Positions 5,410 to 5,441 of a DNA stretch of 5,441 nt are shown in pieces. How positions within the stretch are numbered: the first letter of the stretch is position 1; every line of letters starts with the position of its first letter. This DNA is from Chloroflexota bacterium. Lineage in GTDB: Bacteria > Chloroflexota > Dehalococcoidia > Plut-88900. A program made the position numbers and the translations under genes. Under the pieces are notes generated by a model, which worked only from the letters and a program-made list of their open reading frames with translations, did not search any database and had not been told where the DNA came from. The stretch spans positions 1 through 5,441 of the forward strand of contig JADFJI010000175.1 in NCBI GenBank assembly GCA_022566235.1. The letters are read 5' to 3'.

Positions 5410-5441
5410 TCACAAAGTGTGCAGGGCCTGGAGGTGGTCCA
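5410..5441 (-). CDS. Possible last codons of an upstream minus-strand gene
   Basis: From the right edge one minus-strand frame reads DHLQALHTL and then TGA at 5412-5410. Eight of the nine codons end in G or C, as in the neighbouring genes, and a hairpin follows the stop. Nine codons cannot identify a product. A competing reading is a plus-strand gene starting at ATG 5380 (MSGSYVVGQY...) and running off the edge, but it has no Shine-Dalgarno sequence or -10 element. Treat as tentative. Confidence 0.25.
   Translation of the reverse strand, partial: DHLQALHTL

Overview
The window is high-GC bacterial DNA (roughly 60% or more by eye) with bacterial-style signals: Shine-Dalgarno sequences ahead of three genes, an extended -10 promoter and a sigma70-type -35/-10 promoter. 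I see no rRNA or tRNA genes, CRISPR array or transposase. No gene here fixes the taxon. The family mix (MFS_3-type transporter, imidazolonepropionase-like amidohydrolase, StaR/TTC38-like TPR protein) and the dispersed intergenic repeat of the type CCCTTCGGCAAGCTCAGGGC would fit a Chloroflexota (Dehalococcoidia/SAR202-like) genome, but that is a weak inference.

Layout. Positions 1-566 (minus) hold nearly all of a ChaC-type gamma-glutamylcyclotransferase, running off the left edge. A 576-base non-coding gap (567-1142) separates it from the divergent gene to the right. The gap holds a 181-bp element bounded by a 12-bp perfect inverted repeat (655-835), copies of a dispersed repeat (842-911), an operator- or terminator-like palindrome (951-975), a nested inverted-repeat structure (983-1028) and an extended -10 promoter (1100-1108). 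Positions 1143-2375 (plus) encode a 12-helix MFS exporter, preceded by a possible 7-codon leader ORF that overlaps its start codon. Positions 2540-3790 (plus) encode a metal-dependent amidohydrolase with every expected metal ligand present. Positions 3841-5301 (minus), convergent to it, encode a 486-residue TPR protein of the StaR/TTC38 type, with a clear promoter and Shine-Dalgarno sequence. The last 140 bases are intergenic and may include the final codons of another minus-strand gene.

How the genes relate. The MFS transporter and the amidohydrolase share a strand with a 164-base gap, so they may be co-transcribed, and a transporter beside a cytoplasmic peptidase-like hydrolase could handle related small molecules. 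This is inference only; the second gene also has its own candidate regulatory repeats. The ChaC-like and TPR genes appear to be separate transcription units. I found no convincing new multi-gene system. The observations most worth a second look are the structured repeat-rich gap upstream of the transporter, the mini-ORF overlapping the transporter start, and a 22-bp perfect G/C palindrome inside the TPR gene.
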